Of a DNA stretch of 13,998 nucleotides, positions 13,997-13,998 are shown one piece after another. The stretch spans positions 1 through 13,998 of the forward strand of contig CAYFFW010000030.1 in NCBI GenBank assembly GCA_964342745.1. The letters are read 5' to 3'. Origin of the DNA: AEGEAN-183 sp964342745 (GTDB lineage Bacteria > Pseudomonadota > Gammaproteobacteria > Magnimaribacterales > Magnimaribacteraceae). Position 1 is the first letter of the stretch, and every line of letters starts with the position of its first letter. The translations under genes and the position numbers were made by a program. The notes beneath the pieces are model-generated. The model was not told the origin of the DNA, made no database searches, and was given only the letters and a program-made list of their open reading frames with translations.

Positions 13997-13998
13997 CT

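Noticed and set aside
1..13998. Mobile elements, CRISPR arrays, defence systems, tRNAs
   Set aside because: No direct repeat arrays, transposase-like products, attachment sites or tRNA cloverleafs were found; all long ORFs are core genes.

Overview
The window is a 14 kb piece of an AT-rich chromosome carrying only core metabolic and information-processing genes. AGA for arginine and TTA for leucine are common, and intergenic gaps are very short. The gene set (Fis, sigma-70 RpoD, RsmE, GshB, a COQ7-type ubiquinone hydroxylase) and the orders fis-purH-purD and rsmE-gshB-ruvX point to a gammaproteobacterium. The low GC and tight packing suggest a streamlined, probably marine, lineage such as the SAR86 type; that placement is inference. 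I found no mobile elements, CRISPR arrays, prophage genes, tRNA or rRNA.

Layout. (1) 1-3638, plus strand: the end of a tryptophan operon, trpE (3' part), trpG, trpD and trpC. A two-gene tail follows closely: a 69-residue membrane protein and a YbjQ/UPF0145 protein. (2) 3662-3907, minus strand: a single-RRM RNA-binding protein with its own promoter and a 5'-end hairpin, converging on the trp transcript. (3) 4002-7757, minus strand: fis-purH-purD-coq7, a compact operon behind a near-consensus promoter at 7805-7832. (4) 7758-8100: the only long gap (343 bp). It holds the fis promoter, a possible 50-codon orphan ORF on the minus strand, and a tentative rsmE promoter. (5) 8101-13996, plus strand: rsmE-gshB-ruvX-dnaG, the last three essentially without spacers, then rpoD with its own promoter just upstream.

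How the genes work together. trpE/G/D/C convert chorismate and glutamine to indole-3-glycerol phosphate; trpF, trpA and trpB are not here. PurH and PurD supply three steps of IMP synthesis. Fis, a growth-phase nucleoid protein, is co-transcribed with them, and an O2-dependent ubiquinone step (Coq7) is attached to the same message. The last block joins 16S rRNA methylation, glutathione synthesis, a RuvX nuclease-fold protein, primase and the housekeeping sigma factor. It resembles the E. coli macromolecular synthesis operon without rpsU, preceded by the rsmE-gshB-ruvX cluster without yqgE.

The region is largely ordinary. The points most worth a second look are the four-cysteine zinc motif in primase, the apparent loss of the last canonical acidic residue of RuvX, the unannotated small ORF upstream of fis, the possible shorter Fis starting at TTG, and the unexplained membrane-protein/YbjQ tail of the trp operon. 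No clearly new biological system was found.
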